Shown piece after piece: positions 4,449 through 7,190 of a DNA stretch of 7,190 nt. The DNA is from Clostridia bacterium (GTDB taxonomy: Bacteria; Bacillota; Clostridia; Christensenellales; Borkfalkiaceae), in the NCBI GenBank assembly GCA_021205485.1, contig JAJPXK010000054.1, positions 1-7,190 of the forward strand, given 5' to 3'. A model generated the notes under the pieces. The model saw only the letters and a program-made list of their open reading frames with translations. It was not told the origin of the DNA and searched no databases. Each line of letters begins with the position of its first letter. The stretch's first letter is position 1. The translations under genes were made by a program, and so were the position numbers.

Positions 4449-6197
4449 ATGTTCAAACTTTACAAAAACCTAAAAGCCGTTGACTGGATACTTATAGTAT
4501 GCATCGTAGGCATTACGGTCGCGCAGGTCTACTTTACCATGACGCTTGTAGACTACGTTTCGGGCATCGTAGAAGCGATACAGATCGCCTATTCTACCGA
4601 AGAAACGGGTGACATATGGTACAACGGCGGCATGATGATACTGTATGCGGCATGTTCGGCCCTGTGCCAGGTTGTAACAGGCTTTATAGCTTCGCACGTA
4701 TCCAGCGACCTTTCAAGGCGGTTAAGGTCAAGAGTATTTACCAAGGTAGAAGGATTTAGCGTCGCGGAAGTAAATAAATTTTCCACGGCCTCCCTTATCA
4801 CCCGCTCTACCAACGACATACAGCAGGTACAGATGGCAAACATTATGATACTGCGTATGCTTATCTCCGCCCCTATCACCGCGATATGGGCCATATGCAA
4901 GATAAGCGCGACAAGCTGGGAACTTACCACCGCCGCCGCGGTTGCCATTGTGCTTTTAGTTATAGGCATACTCGCAATTATGCTTACCGTGCTTCCTAAA
5001 TTCAAGGTTGTGCAAAAGCTCACCGACCGCTTAAACGGCGTTACACGCGAAAATCTTACAGGCATCAGGGTTGTAAGGGCGTACAACGCAGAAAACTACC
5101 AGCAGGAAAAGTTTGATAAAGCCAACGATGACTTTACCAAAGTACAGACTTTTACGGGCAGGGTTATAGCTTTGATGAACCCTATGATGACAATCATAAT
5201 GAACGGCATATCGCTGGCTATTTACTTAATAGGCGCGTACCTTATAATCGACGGCACAACAAAATACGCCCCTATCGTATCTTTTATGATGCTGGTAACG
5301 CAGGTTGTAATGGCGTTTGTAATGCTTTTAATGATGTTCATAATGCTCCCCCGAGCCATGGTTGCGGCAAAACGTATCAACGAAGTGCTTGACACCCCCG
5401 ACAGCATCACCGACCCCGAAACGGAAAAACAGACTACCGAAACGGGCACGGTGGAATTTAAAGACGTAAGCTTTAAATACCCCGACGCTGACGGCTACGT
5501 GATAAAAGATATATCGTTTAAAGCCGAAAAGGGCCAGACGATCGCATTCATAGGCTCTACGGGCAGCGGCAAGTCTACCCTTATCAACCTTGTACCCCGC
5601 TTTTACGACGCCACCGACGGAGAAATACTGGTAGACGGCGTAAACGTAAAAGATTTAAAACAGCATACGCTGCACCAGAAAATCGGCTACGTTCCGCAGA
5701 AGGGCGTGCTGTTTACGGGCACAGTTGCTGAAAACATAGGCTACGGCGGCGTGACAGACAGGGCTACAATAGAAGACGCAGCTAAAATAGCCGAAGCAGA
5801 CGAGTTTATACAGCATATGGAAAAGGGCTACGAATCAGAAATTGCTCAGGGCGGCAAAAACGTATCGGGCGGACAGAAACAGCGTATTTCTATCGCCCGC
5901 GCCGTTGCGACACACCCCGAAATTATGATATTTGACGACAGCTTCTCTGCCCTCGACTACAAGACAGATAAAAAAGTACGCGAAAACCTTAAAGAACATC
6001 TTTCAGGCACTACCAATTTAATAGTAGCGCAGCGTATAGGCACTATTATGGACGCAGATAAAATTATTGTTTTGGATAAAGGCAAGGCCGTAGGCGTCGG
6101 CACGCATAAAGAGTTGTTAGAGACCTGCGACGTTTACAAAGAGATAGCTTTATCGCAGCTTTCTGCGGAAGAACTTGGAATTAAGGAGGTGTTGTAA
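4449..6197 (+). CDS. ABC exporter half-transporter with degenerate ATPase site (TM287/BmrC-like)
   Basis: A type IV (B-family) ABC exporter subunit of 582 residues: six membrane helices (about 13-35, 61-82, 132-152, 161-185, 241-269, 275-300) fused to an ATPase domain (about 335-575). Motifs: coupling-helix region SLITRSTNDIQQ (115-126), second coupling region ENLTGIRVVRAYNAE (201-215), A-loop Tyr344, Walker A GSTGSGKST (369-377), Q-loop Gln417, signature VSGGQ (472-476), Walker B IMIFD (492-496) and D-loop SALD (500-503). The catalytic Glu after Walker B is Asp497 and the switch His is Gln528 (VAQRI). These two changes are those known for the TM287 subunit of the heterodimeric TM287/TM288 exporter, and the TMD motifs also resemble it. 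The neighbouring gene should be the competent partner. It is probably a drug or lipid-like compound exporter; the substrate is unknown. It is cotranscribed with marR upstream (6 nt gap, same frame) and the second ABC gene downstream (1 nt gap). Confidence 0.94.
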   Translation: MFKLYKNLKAVDWILIVCIVGITVAQVYFTMTLVDYVSGIVEAIQIAYSTEETGDIWYNGGMMILYAACSALCQVVTGFIASHVSSDLSRRLRSRVFTKVEGFSVAEVNKFSTASLITRSTNDIQQVQMANIMILRMLISAPITAIWAICKISATSWELTTAAAVAIVLLVIGILAIMLTVLPKFKVVQKLTDRLNGVTRENLTGIRVVRAYNAENYQQEKFDKANDDFTKVQTFTGRVIALMNPMMTIIMNGISLAIYLIGAYLIIDGTTKYAPIVSFMMLVTQVVMAFVMLLMMFIMLPRAMVAAKRINEVLDTPDSITDPETEKQTTETGTVEFKDVSFKYPDADGYVIKDISFKAEKGQTIAFIGSTGSGKSTLINLVPRFYDATDGEILVDGVNVKDLKQHTLHQKIGYVPQKGVLFTGTVAENIGYGGVTDRATIEDAAKIAEADEFIQHMEKGYESEIAQGGKNVSGGQKQRISIARAVATHPEIMIFDDSFSALDYKTDKKVRENLKEHLSGTTNLIVAQRIGTIMDADKIIVLDKGKAVGVGTHKELLETCDVYKEIALSQLSAEELGIKEVL

Positions 6198-6198
6198 T

Positions 6199-7190
6199 AT
6201 GCCGGGACCTATGGGCGGACCTATGCGCCGCAATATGAACGATACACCTGCGCCTAAAGGATCTTTTAAAAAGAATATAGGCAAACTTATCGGGGCGTTT
6301 AAAGCTTACTACATACCTATACTTATATCGATATTCTTTACTGTAGCTTCGGTAGTGCTTTCCATTGTGGCTCCTCAGTTCCTCAGAAGCCTTACAATCA
6401 ATCTGGCTTCCCTTGAAAATCTTACCAGCGATTCAGCTATCAACGAAGCTTTAGACGCAATATGGAACTATGCGATTATCCTTATAGTCTTCTATGTATG
6501 CAACGCGCTGTGCCACTACGTTTCGTCCTTTATAATGACGACAGTTACACAGAGAACGTGCAGGAGCCTTCGTACGGATATATCCAAAAAAATTAACAAG
6601 GTGCCCCTTAAATATTTTGACAGCCACGCTTACGGCGACACGCTTTCCCGCGTTACCAACGACGTTGATACCATCGGCCAGAGCATGAACCAGTCAATCA
6701 CTATGGTAATACAGTCGGTATGTATGCTGGTAGGCTCGCTTATAGCGATGTTTATCACCTGCTGGCAGATGGCCCTCGCGGCGCTGATCACCATACCCGT
6801 AATGCTTGTACTTCTTATTGTGATAATGCACTTCTCACAGCCGCAATTCAGAAAACAGCAGAGCGAACTCGGCGCGTTAAACGGCAAAGTAGAAGAAACA
6901 TATTCTGGCCACCTTGTTGTAAAAGCCTTTAACGCAGAGAAAAAGACTGCCGACGATTTTGAAAACACCAACGGCAAACTGCAAAAAGCTACCTTCTGGT
7001 CGCAGTCAATATCAGGAATGATGCAGCCCGTAATGAGCATAATGAGTTACTTCGCATACGCGGCTGTGTGCGTAGTAGGCGGTTTGATAATGGTAAACAC
7101 TCACGATTACACCATGATAGGCACCATATCGGCCTTCCTTGTATACGTAAACCTCTTCCAGAGACCCCTCTCGCAGATAGAGAAGGCGTT
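6199..7190 (+). CDS. ABC exporter half-transporter, membrane domain, partial (TM288/BmrD-like)
   Basis: An open reading frame running off the window after 330 codons, without stop. The ATG at 6199 is chosen because AAGGAGGT (6183-6190) lies 8 nt upstream; further in-frame ATGs at 6211, 6223 and 6235 have no such site. The N-terminus is a Met/Gly/Pro-rich tail (MPGPMGGPMRRNM), often seen on the second subunit of such Firmicutes pairs. Then follow membrane helices (about 38-60, 88-112, 159-181, 183-207, 265-290, 300-320). Family motifs are the coupling-helix region LKYFDSHAYGDTLSRVTNDVDTIG (about 136-159), given here by position with key residues F-D, G-D and S-R-V-T-N-D, and ALNGKVEETYSGHLVVKAFNAE at about 230-251. 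The ATPase domain lies outside the window. From the degenerate partner I infer that it holds the catalytic Glu and switch His. With the upstream subunit it should form a heterodimeric exporter in the cytoplasmic membrane. Confidence 0.92.
   Translation, partial: MPGPMGGPMRRNMNDTPAPKGSFKKNIGKLIGAFKAYYIPILISIFFTVASVVLSIVAPQFLRSLTINLASLENLTSDSAINEALDAIWNYAIILIVFYVCNALCHYVSSFIMTTVTQRTCRSLRTDISKKINKVPLKYFDSHAYGDTLSRVTNDVDTIGQSMNQSITMVIQSVCMLVGSLIAMFITCWQMALAALITIPVMLVLLIVIMHFSQPQFRKQQSELGALNGKVEETYSGHLVVKAFNAEKKTADDFENTNGKLQKATFWSQSISGMMQPVMSIMSYFAYAAVCVVGGLIMVNTHDYTMIGTISAFLVYVNLFQRPLSQIEKA

Noticed and set aside
6630..7040. A 136-codon - strand frame opposite the second ABC gene
   Set aside because: It is a mirror of the membrane-domain coding sequence, with no SD or promoter and no recognisable motif.

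Overview
The window (7190 bp) looks like chromosomal DNA from a low-GC Gram-positive anaerobe, most likely an uncultured member of the class Clostridia. The evidence is strong AGGAGG-type Shine-Dalgarno (SD) sites before most genes, consensus sigma-A promoters, compact hairpin plus T-tract terminators, a clostridial-type short ACT-domain phosphoglycerate dehydrogenase, and a MarR plus paired ABC half-transporter operon of the kind common in Firmicutes. All genes are on the + strand. Codon use (many ATA, AGG, GGC and GCC codons) looks the same throughout, so nothing suggests recent transfer. The genus assignment is not supported beyond this.

Region 1 (1-2485) is a serine biosynthesis operon. 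serC (phosphoserine aminotransferase) and serA (D-3-phosphoglycerate dehydrogenase) are separated by one base. They are followed by a three-copy 21-bp tandem repeat of the TGTCATTCTGAGCGAA type and a 12-bp perfect-stem bidirectional terminator. The two enzymes catalyse consecutive steps from 3-phosphoglycerate to phosphoserine; a phosphatase gene is not in the window.

Region 2 (2517-3832) starts with a full-consensus promoter (TTGACA, 17 bp, extended TG-T-TATAAT) driving a 355-residue CaCA-family cation/Ca2+ antiporter. Behind it lies an unrecognised 26-codon ORF. Its SD lies inside a hairpin that ends in a T-run, and it is closed by a very strong terminator four bases after its stop codon. 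This is the least explained part of the window.

Region 3 (3906-7190) is a MarR-regulated multidrug-type ABC exporter operon. A promoter with a perfect 8-2-8 palindromic operator just downstream precedes a MarR-family repressor gene. Two ABC half-transporter genes follow. The first carries a degenerate nucleotide-binding domain (catalytic Glu replaced by Asp, switch His replaced by Gln), the hallmark of the TM287-type subunit of heterodimeric exporters. The second is cut by the window end inside its membrane domain and is predicted to be the TM288-type subunit with the competent ATPase residues. The repressor probably controls its own promoter and so the whole efflux operon. I see no wholly new system here. 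The best leads are the small ORF with its SD-sequestering hairpin and the MarR operator.
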